Shown here: positions 43,149-54,934 of the stretch, piece by piece
Numbering within the stretch: position 1 is the first letter of the stretch
How the letters are laid out: the number at the start of each line of letters is the position of its first letter
Origin: Bremia lactucae
Taxonomy: Eukaryota; Oomycota; Peronosporomycetes; Peronosporales; Peronosporaceae
NCBI RefSeq assembly: GCF_004359215.1
Contig: NC_090614.1
Coordinates: 1,897,283 to 1,961,282 of the forward strand
Length of the DNA: 64,000 nt
Direction of reading: 5' to 3'
Translations under genes and position numbers: made by a program
The notes under the pieces: generated by a model
Seen by the model: the letters and a program-made list of their open reading frames with translations, nothing else
What the model was told of the DNA's origin: nothing
Database searches by the model: none

Positions 43149-44330
43149 GTGAGGGAGTCAACCTTCCCACATAGCTTTCCGACCTTCTGTGTGCGAAAAA
43201 CCACAGGAGGGTGGCGGATAGTGCACGCATTCACTAAACTGAATGCTGCAACGGTACCGGCTCAAACGCCGATACCTAGAAAAGACGTAATCATAGATGG
43301 TATGTCTAAGAGTACGATCTTTTCGTCTATGGATCTGATGGATGGGTTCTATTAAATCCTTATGCGTGAACGGGACATCCCGTACACAGCAGTGAGCACT
43401 CCCAGCAGGATGCTCTGGTAATGGCTAGTTATGCCATAGGGGCTTAGTAACGCCCCAGCAACAATCAACAAATGCGTAACAAATCTGTTGAGACCGGTGC
43501 GAGAATTCGCACTGAGTTATTTTGACGATGTATTCGTCCATAGCCGAGCCATGGACGGAAAGACGGACGTGGAAGTTTATAAAACTCACATTCGTCAGGT
43601 TCTTACACTTATGCGAAAACATAAGTTGTACGCAAATCTCAAGAAGTAAACATTCGCTGCAAGCGAAATACCACTTCTTGGATGCATCGTCGGTAAACAC
43701 GGCATCCGCCCTGATCCCAAAAATATCAAGGCAATCACCGACTGGCCAGTTCGAATCGATGTCAAGAGACTTAGCAGTTTCTTGGGCTAGCGGCGTACTT
43801 GAACAAGTACTCTCGCAATGCCCAGATGACAGTTCATCTATCTCGTCTCTTGGAAAAAGACGAGAAATGGCTATGGAACGCTGATTGCTAGCGTTCCTAT
43901 GAAGGTATCAAGCAAAGCTTGATGCAATTGCCCATCTTGAGGATTGCAGATCAATACAGACCATTCCATGTAGTCCGTGACGCCAGCAATTTCGCAATCG
44001 GCTGTGCGTTAATGCAATACGATACTGACGGCGCGGAAGTGCGTCGTCTATTAGCAATCGCGTCACCTGCAACAAGGTGAACGCAATTACGCAGTGCAGG
44101 ACAAGGAACTCCTTGCCATGAATATGCATGGGCTAAATTTAAGGTATATCTCCTAGGAGATAGACCGTTAATCGTATATACGGACCATGAGTCATTACGC
44201 ACGGCAGTAAACAGCCCATACCGCTCGCAAAGAATGGCGAGGTGGCTATCCTTCTTCCTTCTTCGCGGAGTATAACTTCTCTGTGGAATATAAACCAGGA
44301 CGACTTATTGTCGTCGCTGATGCGTTTTCA
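43149..44330 (+). pseudogene. pol: GyG2 reverse transcriptase and RNase H
   Basis: RT start FCVRKTTGGWRIVHAFTKLN and FSSMDLMDGFY, then a TAA at 43351 (CAA in GyG1). The palm lies near 43430-43560 (YFDDVFVHSRA-like in two frames). RNase H is present, unlike in GyG1: RDASNFAIGCALMQYDTDGA (43975-44035), YTDHESLRTAVNSP (about 44178-44215) and FSVEYKPGRLIVVADAF before RRPHFEP (about 44340). Multiple frameshifts. Confidence 0.8.
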
Positions 44331-44449
44331 CGCCGACCCCATTTCGAGCCGGCTGCGCACTCCAACGGTAAAAATAATCCCAATGTTGCTACACTCATTA
44401 CGAGTGTTCCGTCATGAACTTTGATTGATGACATAAAGATACCTACGCA

Positions 44450-45805
44450 GAAGAAAAGATCTTCTGCGTTTAATGGATGATCTGATGAATCCATCCGAAA
44501 AATCTTTTAAAGATTTACCGGCTTTATATCAATCATTATTCGATCGATACACACACACAACGGCTTATTATATTACACAGCCGGTCCCGGCGACACTCCA
44601 CGTGTCGTCGTCCCAACTCACAATGATTTGCGCTGGCGCATCATAATGAGTGTCACGATGCACCAAAAAGTGGGCATCGTGAACGTGAGAAAACTTATCT
44701 CACAGTAAGTCGCGACTTCTACTGGTCCCGCCGGTATCAGTTTGTGCGGAAGTACATTCGTGCTTGCGAGGTATGTCAACGGGTGAAGCCAAGCCCTTCA
44801 TCCCGTGCACCTCTTCAACCTCTACCATTTCCGGCAGAGTGTTGGCAGTCCGTATAAATGAAAATCGTGTTTTTGTAGATAGATTCAGTAAGATTGTACA
44901 TCTTGCTGCAAGAACCAGAGTCAATCACGGCTCCGGGCTGTGTCCGCGCCTTTATCAACACGGTATTCAAACTCCACGGGTTACACCGTGAACTGGTCTC
45001 GGATAGAGATCCACGGTTTACGGCGGAGTTTTGGCAATCCGTGTCCCGATCTCTCGGAACACGGCTGACTATGTCAACGTCTGATCATCCAGAGACAGAT
45101 GGTCAGACAGAACGCGTAAATCGCGTCCTCGAAGCGATACCCTAAGGTTACACCCAATCATATCCGAATCGGAGCGAGTTTTTACCGATGGTCGAATTCG
45201 CCATCAATAATTCGGTGCATGCATCAACAACGCATACACCGTTATTCGTGAATGGCTTACGCCATCCTCGCATACCCACCCAATTAGAGGATTTCTCTAG
45301 TTTGGGGGGGGTGGACTCGCACGAGCAAAACCAATTCTGGCTCATGCTCATCATGCGTCGAAGTTAACAACGACGCGAGTGATGTCGATGTCGAAGAGAT
45401 CGACATCGAAGGCGAGAATGATCTCATGGCAGTAGGCACAAAGCGTACTGAAAAAGACAAAACAAATGAGCTAGCAGAAGCATTTTTGCTAACTCGAGTA
45501 TCAATAATCCGTTTCGCTCAGTATTCCATTGCTAACGCAGTGGACCGACAGAAACGGAATACAGACAAACATGAAAGAGCAATTGATAATTCATTTAAAA
45601 TTAATCATCTAGTGCTACACTCTACGGTAAACTTACCTAAGCTTTTAGTCACTAACGTGGGTAGCAGTAAACTACTACCCAAGTTCATTGGTCCTTTCCG
45701 TGTACTGCATCGTAGAGGCAATGCGTACATGATAGAATTGCGACGTAGGATGCGAACGTATCCTACATTTTACGTTGGTCGGCTCCGCCCGTACCTTCAG
45801 TAGGC
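44450..45805 (+). pseudogene. pol: GyG2 integrase
   Basis: CEVCQRVKPSPSSRAPLQPL (about 44766-44820), a deletion in the D1 region near 44860, VFVDRFSKIVHLA, LVSDRDPRFTAEFWQSVSRS (44994-45050), TMSTSDHPETDGQTERVNRV (45072-45125) with the catalytic Glu region, then the tail LLPKFIGPFRVLHRRGNAYM (45675-45730) and THPTFYVGRLRP-like FYVGRLRPYLQ at 45800. The D1 Asp is lost in the deletion. Confidence 0.85.
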
Positions 45806-46694
45806 GGTTTCTTCCGAGGACGAATCTGACCACCCTTTTCAAGAATCCATAAATGATTCTTGTGGTCACGACCCAGATTCTCATGCAGAATCTAGAGATT
45901 CTCATGTCGGGTCCAAAGATCCTCAAAACAGCGATGAGCTGATGATAGCTCATCACGAAGAGCCTGATAATTTCGTTCGTACTCCAAAATGGAGTACGCA
46001 CTCTTCGAACGGTCTTTTAACCGTTCGATATGGTGAGCTGCTCTGTCTGCTCAAACGAGCGACGCTTACCGCACTCGTGATCAAGTCCCTCCTGCATATC
46101 ATGGAGGAAGCGATCGAGTTTGTCGATCTTCGACTCTAGTTCCGACAAATGGGTCGGATCATTTTTTCCTCCTCCGCCACAACGATTGGTGGATAGCACG
46201 GTGGTCAACGTTTCCTTATGGAACGTATTTAAAATCATCGTGATATGAAGGGGCAGCGAACGAGATATCTTGATCGCTGGCACGGGTATCCACCTTCACA
46301 TGACAGCTGGGAGCCTCGTTACCCGCTGGTTGTTGACGTTGAGGGCCTTCTCCGTTATTATGATGGACCCATCCGATGGATCAGAAGGTCCATCGGAAAA
46401 CAAGCGTCCCTGGCGCATTAAAATCGATTGCATAACGTCAATCGCATCGCGCAGCTCGAAAGAGATGCGAGTCCTTCCCCAGGGCGAAGAAAGGGAATAG
46501 ACATCCCCTTTTTCTCGTTTCGTGTTGTCAATACAACACGGACGTGCACCCGCAACATTTAGAGTTTAGGGAGAAGATGACACTACGGCAGACAGAACTT
46601 CTGCCGCAAGAGACAATAATGCGTAGCCCGCGGCTGCATGAACCGCAGCAGAAGGCGCCGCACTATTCGCATACCGCATGGACTTAGTAACCAT
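45790..46694 (-). pseudogene. GyG2 aORF, internally deleted
   Basis: Minus strand. Start at 46694 with MVTKSMRYANSAAPSAAVHA and AAGYALLSLAAEVLSAVVSS, matching GyG3 (SAAPSAVVRAAAGDALLSLA). A stop follows at about 46565. The central block is gone: the sequence jumps to the part opposite the chromodomain, a loss of about 750 bp against GyG3. The coiled coil then reads KIDKLDRFLHDMQEGLDHEC (46135-46075) and further residues in other frames down to about 45790. Non-functional; supports the aORF start site. Confidence 0.6.
46190..46500 (+). pseudogene. GyG2 chromodomain
   Basis: TRYLDRWHGYPPSHDSWEPR at 46260-46320, then PLVVDVEGLLRYYD. This is a clear chromodomain core with the aromatic Tyr and Trp residues that bind methylated histone tails in chromoviruses. 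It ends before RRKGIDIPFF and a stop at about 46560. It lies opposite the middle of the aORF. Confidence 0.75.
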
Positions 46695-46810
46695 GCGATA
46701 TAATTAAAATGATGGTTCTGACCAATCAACATCGTTATTAATAAAGTGGTCTTATTGTGACCATTTTATCAAATGACAGTCAGAGTGATTGGCGTTTAAG
46801 GGAGGGGTGA

Positions 46811-47247
46811 TGTAAAGGTGTGTATCGTTACATGAAATTATACATGAAAGGTTCTTATTAATACATTATCCAAAGGTAGATAATATTTGGAGAATATTAA
46901 TTTACATGGTAATATTCTAAAAGATTATCCATTGGTAGATATTGACCATTATATCTACTTTCTCCGTGGTCCAGTCAGCGCTGGACACGCGCAAAGAGAA
47001 AGACAGATAAGACTTTTAGTACATGTTTTGTATTATTTTATACCTAAGTTAGTATTTAGTCGATAGACCAGAAGACCTTGATTATATTACTACAGTTTTT
47101 AAATAACCTCCTTAAAGCAATTGTCGTAAAGAGAGCCTTCCTCTTACACGTACTAGTGTATTGAAGTGACGTGAGGCACCACTCGCACTGAGTCAGTGCG
47201 AAGCGGACTTGTACTGAAGCAGTACAAGTCGGCAGTGCCCCGTCACA
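46811..47247 (+). repeat. GyG2 3' LTR
   Basis: 437 bp, TGTAAAGGTGTGTATCGTTA to GTGCCCCGTCACA. Aligned with the 5' LTR it shows scattered substitutions over the whole length, again pointing to an old insertion. Confidence 0.92.
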
Positions 47248-47274
47248 ACATGGGCGTAGGAAAACGGGTAACAA

Positions 47275-48583
47275 AGTCAAGTCAGCTCTACCAAGTGATA
47301 ACGCATCAGCCAAAGTAAAATGATTTCTAGGCTTCACATTCATAGAGATGCTTGAGAATTGATGAAAAACTTCACTTGAAGTTATATTCGGCAAAAGTCG
47401 CGGTGCGTAAAGAACCATGATCTGTGTGGATCACATAAGGCTTAAAACCAAGTACATGTAATATGAATTTGACGAGACCATACTTTATAGCAAGAACCTT
47501 CTTGTCATCAACTAAGTATCTTTTGCAGATTTGGGCTACCTGGGCTCGAACGCAATGACGTATTATCATCCATCTTCATCTATCTGTAACAGCGCGCTGT
47601 GTAAGGCAAAATTCGATGCGTCACAGACGTCACTCAAAGGCTGATCAGGATCAGGCAAATTAAAAATCGGAGGATAGATAGAACTATCTGTTACGAGTTA
47701 GTATTATCATTCTCATTGCTCGTCCAGCACCAATATGCATTGTTCATTAAAGTAGATAATAGCCGAGCCATATCAGAATAATTTCCGCTGTGATTGTGCA
47801 AGCAGTTAGTGAGGCCAAGCCTCTAACCCAAGTCTTCCTGGTTCCAAGGAACCGGCTAATTAAGTATGGCTTTTAGCTTAGTAGGGTCTGCTCATAGGCC
47901 TCGCTTTCAGATACAGCACCTTAAGAATGAGATTCGTTCTGCATTTAAGTTGCATTAAGATACGTTGGCATAGAGCTTATTTGTGCGCATGCACTCGAGC
48001 ACTACTCGCACCTGTTCTATGTGGTTTTCCGCATCTGACCGACCCAGCTTTGCACGACTATGGACAAAACGTCATTTGATAAGTATGTCCATAACCTCGA
48101 TGAGAACGGAATTAGTTGCGTCACTAGACAAATAAAACAAGCCTAGTCATTGCAAACCCCTTGTGGTATAACCAGCCACTTCTTCTGCATGCCACTTGTG
48201 TGCTAACCGCTGTAATCAGAATGTCACTAGCTCGCATGAGCAGCTGGTAACTATCATCGACTATGTTGAGCGCACTGTTCATCGCACATCTCACCATATT
48301 TTTTTGAAGAATATCCTTTCTAGGAATAAGTGTTTGTGCTGGTATAGTAGCAGCATTAAGCTTATTATAAACCTGCACAACACGCCGTTTACCATATGGC
48401 TTTTTGACACGAAACGTTTTTGGTGTCAAAGGGGGACACTTATTAGCACGATCACTCCAACTTCGTGCTTAGCACGAAAGAAATCGTCAATGACGTGACA
48501 CTGTTCCTTTGGTGTAGGCCACTGTCGTGAAACATAGTATTTGATTCCAGGAACCCAGTCAATATCATGACGTACACCTCGTG
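47275..48583 (-). pseudogene. pol: GyA4 reverse transcriptase and RNase H
   Basis: RNase H: YLVDDKKVLAIKYGLVKFIL and GFKPYVIHTDHGSLRTA (47530-47400). RT: KKPYGKRRVVQVYNKLNAAT and IPAQTLIPRKDIL (48410-48320), NIVDDSYQLLMRASDILITA. Lead-in: GVRHDIDWVPGIKYYVSRQW (48580-48520). The YxDD motif region near 48060-48080 is damaged. Order and sequence are those of GyA RT. Confidence 0.7.
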
Positions 48584-49101
48584 TAACGAGGTGTCTAATC
48601 AAATATATGGTATAACCTATAAGAGGTTTAATGAATATAATATCAAATAACAGGAAAATTAAAAAAAGCATAAAGTTATCATCATCTAGTATTTTTCACC
48701 CCATATCTCCAAATTAACCAATCAGATTTCACTGAAGCAACGAAGAAAATAGCTCTTTTTACCAGTTGATTTAGATTTAATTCAACCCCGCCAAATGTTA
48801 TTTATTAATTTGATTGGGCGGTGCGCCAGGAGGCGCTATACATAATACGTTACTAATATATCTTAGCCAGTAGACAGAAGATCGTTACGTAGGAACTTTA
48901 TATATCAATACAGTTTTTCTTTTGTTCTATACTAAATATTTAGTATTGACCAAACTTTGCTTAGACTTCTTAGCTACTGAAATCTTTCCTCAGCACGTCA
49001 GTTTACGTGAAGAAATCGTGGCACCTTCATATTCACTGTTATGAGTGTAGGCTGGCTAAAACTGTTGTCAGTCTTAGCGAAAGTTACCCCCTTACTCATC
49101 G
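48577..49101 (+). repeat. Solo GyG-type LTR inside GyA4
   Basis: LTR 48582-49096, starting TGTAACGAGGTGTCT, about 515 bp, flanked by CCTCG (48577-48581) and CATCG (49097-49101). GyA4 spacer sequence stops at the left flank and resumes at the right flank, as GyA2 (32095-32140) shows. It is closest to the LTR at 58985-59312. A solo LTR arises by recombination between the two LTRs of a full element. Confidence 0.7.
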
Positions 49102-50830
49102 GTCAGGAAATAAAACAGACGGTGGGTCGCGACACGCCATATCTTGGAATTTACTAACTAAAAAAGAATGGATCCGAAGGATCTTTAAGGATTGACGACT
49201 TAGTGTGGTGCCATCTCAGCTGACTCACTCTCTGGATTTAATCGTACCACTCCACGTGCATCCGAGACATCACACCATAGATGACTCGGCCCTAGGCCTA
49301 CAGTGCTTTCGACATTATGTGATTCGTTTTCACAACGATTATAATTCAACGGAATACGTGCCACTTCACCAACGAATGATGAGACGCGCTGCCGAATAAT
49401 GTTTTCAACATTTTTGTCAATTAATTTAGACATTCCAATATTAGTTGTTTGCGCCAACAGCGCTTTTGTTGCCTAGCAAGATGGGTTTATGACTCTCCAA
49501 AGCTTCACTGGACATACGGGATGAGACTAAGAAATTAGACCTTCAATTAACCCATGGATTATAGCATTCAAGCCAGGTCATACCAAGGATGAAATCATAT
49601 CTCGATCCAGGTCAAGAACACGACAGCGTTCCATACTATCAAAGTCCAATAAATTAATACCTATGTTTTAATAAAAGATGAAACGAGTCCCTGTCGTTAA
49701 GCGAATAGTGATTAAAATACATTCATGCGCTTTGTGCACCTCAGCTAATCGCTGACTCCTTTACAGAAAACAGTGTCGACTATAATTGAAGACGTTCCTG
49801 AGCCAATAAAATTGACAACGGTTTATCAAAGCCGTTAAAATTTATCTTAGCGAATAACACGCCGAGGTACTCGCGGGCTAGGTCCTATCTATCCTCACCT
49901 CCAAGATGTTTAACATAGCCTAGTGCTTCCCCAGTAGGGCACCCCACTTCAACTTGGAATCGGCGTTATCCCGCATGGTACCAGATTCTGGTATGTAGTA
50001 GGGTCAGTTATCATCCGAGCTTTTTGCAATTTGCACGACGGACAAGCCGGGCATAAGTGCATAGTACTGCCGCACAGATAATATCTACAGATGTTTATTT
50101 GCTATATCACATTTTGAAGCCTTATTTCTTTTTCTTCTTCAGCGCAGCTGAGGTCATAATTACTGGTCTATTAACAATCCCAATGTTCTCAAACAGCTAC
50201 TATGATGCACCTGTATTCCAACGCGAGAGATAGGCTTTGCTGCGTAGAAGCAATAAGAGGTTCCAACTTCTGGACATAGTCCTAAAGAGTCGTATTCCCT
50301 TATGGGCATACATAAATCGCGTTCGTAAGCAGAACGTCTGATTAAGTAGTGCAAATGCGCGAGGCAGTTGCTATTTGAGCGTGTCCCACGAAGAAAATGC
50401 GACGTTTAAAGACGTGTTACATGTGAGGGCCAATTGTTTAGCTCTACCACTGAGCTTAGCGTTAGCTATAGTCACTCGTTCTTGCTCTGTTTGGATCACG
50501 GCAGAGGATATGACCACCTCCATATATTTGATTCAAGATGGATATTTTCTCCCTCTTTTCTTGCATATTTCTTAACATTTACGACAAGAGGAAACGCCTT
50601 AGGCTTCGGACCAGGTATAGAATGCACGTAGTTTGCATAGTTTTAATAGGTCGTCCTGGACCCGTCCTGGACCTGTCCGATCAGCGATGGCTCATAATGC
50701 ATAAAGGAATCAAGCCTTGCACAGAGCACTTCAGGGCCCTGACAATGAATATTGACAACTTGCTCAGGCCCAAAAAAGCTTCAAGCGCCGCAAATTTGAG
50801 CGTTTCGCATCTGAGAGGTTTTTAAAATAA
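49102..50830 (-). pseudogene. GyA4 gag, protease and spacer remnants
   Basis: Minus strand. Spacer: GMSKLIDKNVENI (49440-49400). Protease: sequence equivalent to LIDSG-NYARR of GyA2 at 49840-49780, without a clean motif. Gag: SQGPEVL-like LSGPEVLCARLDSFMHYEPS (about 50740-50680) and RAKQLALTCNTSLNVAFSSW-like relics at 50470-50380. All heavily broken. Assigned by position and by matches to GyA2. Confidence 0.6.
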
Positions 50831-50893
50831 TTCATCCTCACAGAGGCAAGTCTAGTAAAGACTTAGCGAAGATTGACTACGCGTACTAATAGA

Positions 50894-51359
50894 TTTAGCG
50901 GAGCTACCTCGCTCATTAAGTCAGGGGAAGACTTTAGACCCAAAGAGTCTTGATTTTATAGCATTACTACGTATAATCACACAAAGAGTCGTACAAGCTC
51001 GTAGAGCTTGTATTATCCAAGTTCAAGGGACTTTGTGGCTCGTAAAACCAAGTGGTTGACAGTATATACACCTTGGGAAGGCTTGCTATTATCACTGATC
51101 GAAGCGTAAGCCTTAGGAAGGCACGACACGCTGTTTCGGTCAAAAGAAGAAATGAGCTAATTATGTTTAATATATGAAACCTTGTCCAAATTGCATAAAA
51201 GATTTTTTGGCCACCAGGTAGAGATCTGGTGGCCTGTCACGTGTGTTGTCCCATAACAGATGGGCTTTAAGAGATTTACCCACGTAAGAATAGAAATAAG
51301 ATATCTTGTCCATTATGTGAATTCTACGCATTCACGGTTTACCAACCGAAGTGTCCACA
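50894..51359 (-). repeat. GyA4 5' LTR
   Basis: Minus orientation. GGAGCTACCTCGCTC at the left and ACGGTTTACCAACCGAAGTG at the right correspond to the GyA LTR ends. The primer site is reduced to ACTACGCGTACTAATAGA. Closest to the GyA5 LTR. Confidence 0.65.
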
Positions 51360-51429
51360 TTTTATCTGAAAATATTTAAATTTTCGATGCGATTAAGTCT
51401 TTCTGCATGCATGGACTATGAATAGTAAC

Positions 51430-51725
51430 GGCTAACATATCGACACAGCTTCCCTTCAGCCTGAAAGCTGAAAAAGGGCGGCTGTTCACCTTAGGTCTCC
51501 TTATTTGAAAAAAATGCTAAAACTGTATTACTGCATCAAGTTCCAACGTAGTGATCTTCTATCCACAACTAAACTTACATGGTAATTACTAGCTATTGGA
51601 TCGATTTAAGTTAGAATTAATAAAGATAATAAGTTTGTACTTTTTGCTTATTTCCTACCAGAAAACATAATAATAATTATTACTCTTCCGGAAATAATAC
51701 TTATGTTACGGGACACCTCATTACA
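51430..51725 (-). repeat. GyG4 3' LTR, truncated
   Basis: The right end reads TGTTACGGGACACCTCATTACA across 51704-51725, that is TGTAATGAGGTGTCCCGTAAC on the minus strand, and a pyrimidine run TCACCCCTTAAACC (complement of the polypurine tract) follows. Only the outer part is left; the left edge is uncertain. Confidence 0.55.
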
Positions 51726-51849
51726 TCACCCCTTAAACCAACAGTCACTGTAAAGACTGATTTGGGGTGAAAGGAAAGTATTTACCTATAAATTTTGCAT
51801 GATTCGTTTTTATTTAAGGAAATGAATATAGTTGCATTATTGATTTTAC

Positions 51850-53560
51850 CAAAAGTTAACATGGCAATAAATAAGCTTGTAAGCGTAGCCCATGAGGTCG
51901 CAAAGCTGGCAGCTGCACGGATCACTGGAGCTGCTTGCGATGCAACTGTTTCAGTAGACGCTAATGCGTCTACTGCGGGGAATTTACTTCACCTCTTACT
52001 TCCATTAGAGGGACTGGATAATGTCATCTGCTACTGCCATTCCATATGACTGGTCCAAGTCACCGTCATCGCGCGACTCAGTTTAGGTTACTGTAAAGGC
52101 TGCTGAATCACCCGGGGCCGAGTCCTTTAAACCTTTGGGTTCAAACGTGACAACGCAAGAGGAGATGACGAGATTATTCGACGCGTTGGATTTGAGTTGA
52201 CTGATGATGACCATGGACGACGATCACGCTAGTGACCTCAGTATGCGTCACCAGAAATTTAATGATCATGAAGGGATAGTGCTAGTGGTGGTGCAAGTTT
52301 GCATCACCAGGAAAGAAGTGATTCTAATGATCGCTCCGAGGACCATGTTAGCATTAACTTCAACATGAGCCAACAGGAGAGAGGCCGCAACACGTTTCGG
52401 TTTACTCCTAAGAATAGACCTTGGTTGCCCTCTAAGGGGACCTAATTCGTTGGTCTGGTATGACCAACGATCGATATCGTATTCCGTTATTCGACTCAAA
52501 CAGGCATACAAGCCTGATGATGATGAGACGGAATTCTTCATCGATGCCTTTTTCCGACATCGATTGTACTTTTGTAAGCGGTCAAACGATCTCCATTCTG
52601 TGTTCCAAGCTTGGACAGCCTTTGTACGGAATGTGCAAACATAGGCCCTTAGGTCTGGCTTGGCAAGCTGAATGCTTTCCGTGAACAGTTTGAGAAACAG
52701 ACCGTGGTCGGTGCACGCTATAAGCTGCATCGTTTCTTTAAAATGGCAGGGATATCTTGTCTACTCATATCCATGCTGTTTAAAGGGTGCACGGCATGCC
52801 GGTATACCCCCTTAAAAATCCTCGTTGGAGGACGCTCATCTCGTACAAGATGCGTCAAGCGATTGAGAACCTCATTCTTTTAACCAGCGCGGGAAGCATT
52901 CGCTCTTCGATGGACCTTCTGTCGAGGAGGATGGGTCTCTTCGTACTGCAGGACGAGACCCGGAACGTCCAACATCACTTAGGAACGAGGTTCCCAACTA
53001 TCATGCTAGGGTAAGTTCTTTCGCCAACGAACGAGAAAACTCGTTCAACATACTTTACCTCTCAGTGGTTCAAAAGGCGTTCAACAAGGAAATGCTTCTC
53101 GCCACTCGAATCCGTCAATGGATGTGGACGAGAACGAAAAATCGGGTTCGACTCGTTTGACGAGCCCGAATCAACATCGTTATTTAGATCACGCTCTTTA
53201 CTATTTGAGGAAGGACATTGAATCCGAACGATCTCGTAGCTAGCGGTGGCGGTTGGTAATGTGTTCCGTGATCAATCAAAAATTGTGCGCAAGTTGCAAC
53301 TGATCAACTGGCGAACAGAAGAACACATCAGTCCCTTCAAAACGAGCTGGTGACAGCTCGTCAGAAGATTTCTTCCTTGGCGGAAAGGTTGGATCGTCTA
53401 GTTCATGAGAACCAGACTCTGTCCCGAGAATACAAAGCTTTGGCTCGGTGCCATCAGGCTTTAGTGGATACCCTAGACCGGTTCGGTGTAATCTGAAATC
53501 GAAAGAGGCCTTGTCCTGATGGCGCGGAGACGTCCAACATAAAACGTAGGATGCGTAAGG
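51850..53560 (+). pseudogene. GyG4 aORF: antisense accessory gene, nearly full span
   Basis: Plus strand in a minus element. Ala-rich start MAINKLVSVAHEVAKLAAAR with ACDATVSVDANAS (51855-51975), an acidic part, then NRPWLPSKGT and the central block ETEFFIDAFFRHRLYFCKRS with VFQAWTAFVRNVQT (52510-52640). LNAFREQFEKQTVVGARYKL follows (52665-52730). The C-terminal coiled coil is LQNELVTARQKISSLAERLD and LVHENQTLSREYKALARCHQ up to LDRFGVI at 53494, then basic RKRPCPDG. These blocks align with GyG3 and GyG1 proteins while the opposite pol frame does not. Broken by stops. Family unknown. Confidence 0.62.
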
Positions 53561-54900
53561 ATCCTACGAGGTAGCTCGATCATGCATGCATTGCTTTGGC
53601 GGGGCCGTACATAGAACAGGCCGATATACCTGGGCAGTAACTTATTACCGCGCACATTCGTCACTACATGATTTGGTAGGATTACCGTAGACAGTAAGAC
53701 TAGGTCGTTAATATTAAATTAAAGTATGTTTGCTCTTCCATCTTTGTCAGAGTTCCGTTCTGTCGGTCCACCGCATCAGCGATGGAATTCTGAACGAAAC
53801 GGACCATTGTTTCTCTAGCCAACAGAAAAACACCTGCTGGCTCGATTTTTTTGTTTTCTGGGCGATCAGCTTGCACTGCGGAGATATCAATCTTCTCGTC
53901 GTTGAGAGTATTATTGCTCTCTTATTATTTTCGTTGCTGAGCCTTTCAGCATCGTTATCAAAGTTAGTAATAGCACTATTGTAATAACTGAGTTGGTCAA
54001 CTTCAATGTTGATTAAATCAACATTGGTATCCTTCATTTACCTTAAGGCTAACGCGTGATGAGCAAGAGCTTGAAGGGCTGTTGCTCGAGCGAGTCCCTC
54101 CCCGTTGGAGTAGAAGTCGCTCTCAAACAAGGTATATACGTGGTGGAGTAAGCCGTTTAAGAAAAATGGTGTATGCTTTGTAGAAGCATGCACTGAATTG
54201 ATGATCGCAAATACTACCATCGGCAAAAACTCGCTCCAACTCTCAAAACAGCGAGCGTATCCGCGAAGTATCTCTTTGAGAATACGGTTTGCACGCTCCG
54301 TCTGACCATCTCTTTAAAGGATTATCAGTAGTTTATATCTATAATTTTGTTCAAAGCAATTTTAGCACTGTTTGCCAAAATTCCGCCGTGATTCTAGGGT
54401 CTCGATCTGAGACCAGTTGAAGGGGTATCGCATAGAGTCGAAATATCGTGTCAACAAGACACGAGCACAGCCTTTGGCTGTGATCGACTTCGGGGCGGCA
54501 GAAAGATGTACCATCTTGCTAAAACGATCAGCGAAAACAAGAATACCATTATTCTTGTGGTTGTCCTCGGAGAATTTAAAGACGAAGTCCATATATAAGG
54601 ACTGCCAACACTCTGCGGGAACAGGCAGAGGTTGTAATGGAGCACAGGATGAAGCAATTGGCTTGACCCGTTGACAAACTTCGACCATACGTGCGGGCGA
54701 ATTGATACTGGCGCAGCCAGATGAAGTCGCAATTTATCGTGAGACAAGTTTTTTCTCGTCCGCGTTGACCACTTATCGGTGCATCGTAGCACTCGTACAT
54801 GATGCGTAAGCGCAAATCTTTATGGGTGGGGATGACGACACGAGGTGTGTTGCCAGCATTGTCTGTGTAATATAGTAATTCATTGCGTTCGACACAATAA
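53500..54900 (-). pseudogene. pol: GyG4 integrase
   Basis: Minus strand. NELLYYTDNAGNTPRVVIPT and HKDLRLRIMYECYDAPISGQ with RGREKT (54890-54740) form the zinc-binding start. MVEVCQRVKPIASSCAPLQP, MDFVFKFSEDNHKNNGILVF and FADRFSKMVHLSAAP (54688-54480) hold the D1 region. DPRISRRNFG-like D2 lies near 54400. Tail: NKLLPRYIGLFYVRPRQSNA and HPTFYVGRLRAIR (53640-53520). One Asp-region residue and the Glu block are uncertain because of frameshifts. Confidence 0.75.
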
Positions 54901-54934
54901 CGACAATCCTTTAGGGATTGTTGGAATGAAATGT

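Larger units (their letters stand above)
40118..47252 (+). mobile_element. GyG2: full-length Ty3/gypsy element with target duplication
   Basis: 5' LTR 40123-40560, 3' LTR 46811-47247, flanks ACACG (40118-40122) and ACATG (47248-47252), one mismatch. The primer binding site TGGTAGCACTTTGTAGT is at 40563-40579 and the polypurine tract AAGGGAGGGGTGA at 46798-46810. Order: gag, protease, spacer, RT, RNase H, integrase, chromodomain, antisense aORF. It inserted next to the left edge of GyA4 or removed it. Confidence 0.92.
47275..51359 (-). mobile_element. GyA4: truncated GyA element, minus strand, split by a solo LTR
   Basis: Keeps RNase H, RT, spacer, protease, gag and the 5' LTR; the integrase side is cut where GyG2 ends. 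A GyG-type LTR sits inside the spacer (48582-49096). Much more diverged from GyA1 and GyA2 than these are from each other. Confidence 0.75.
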
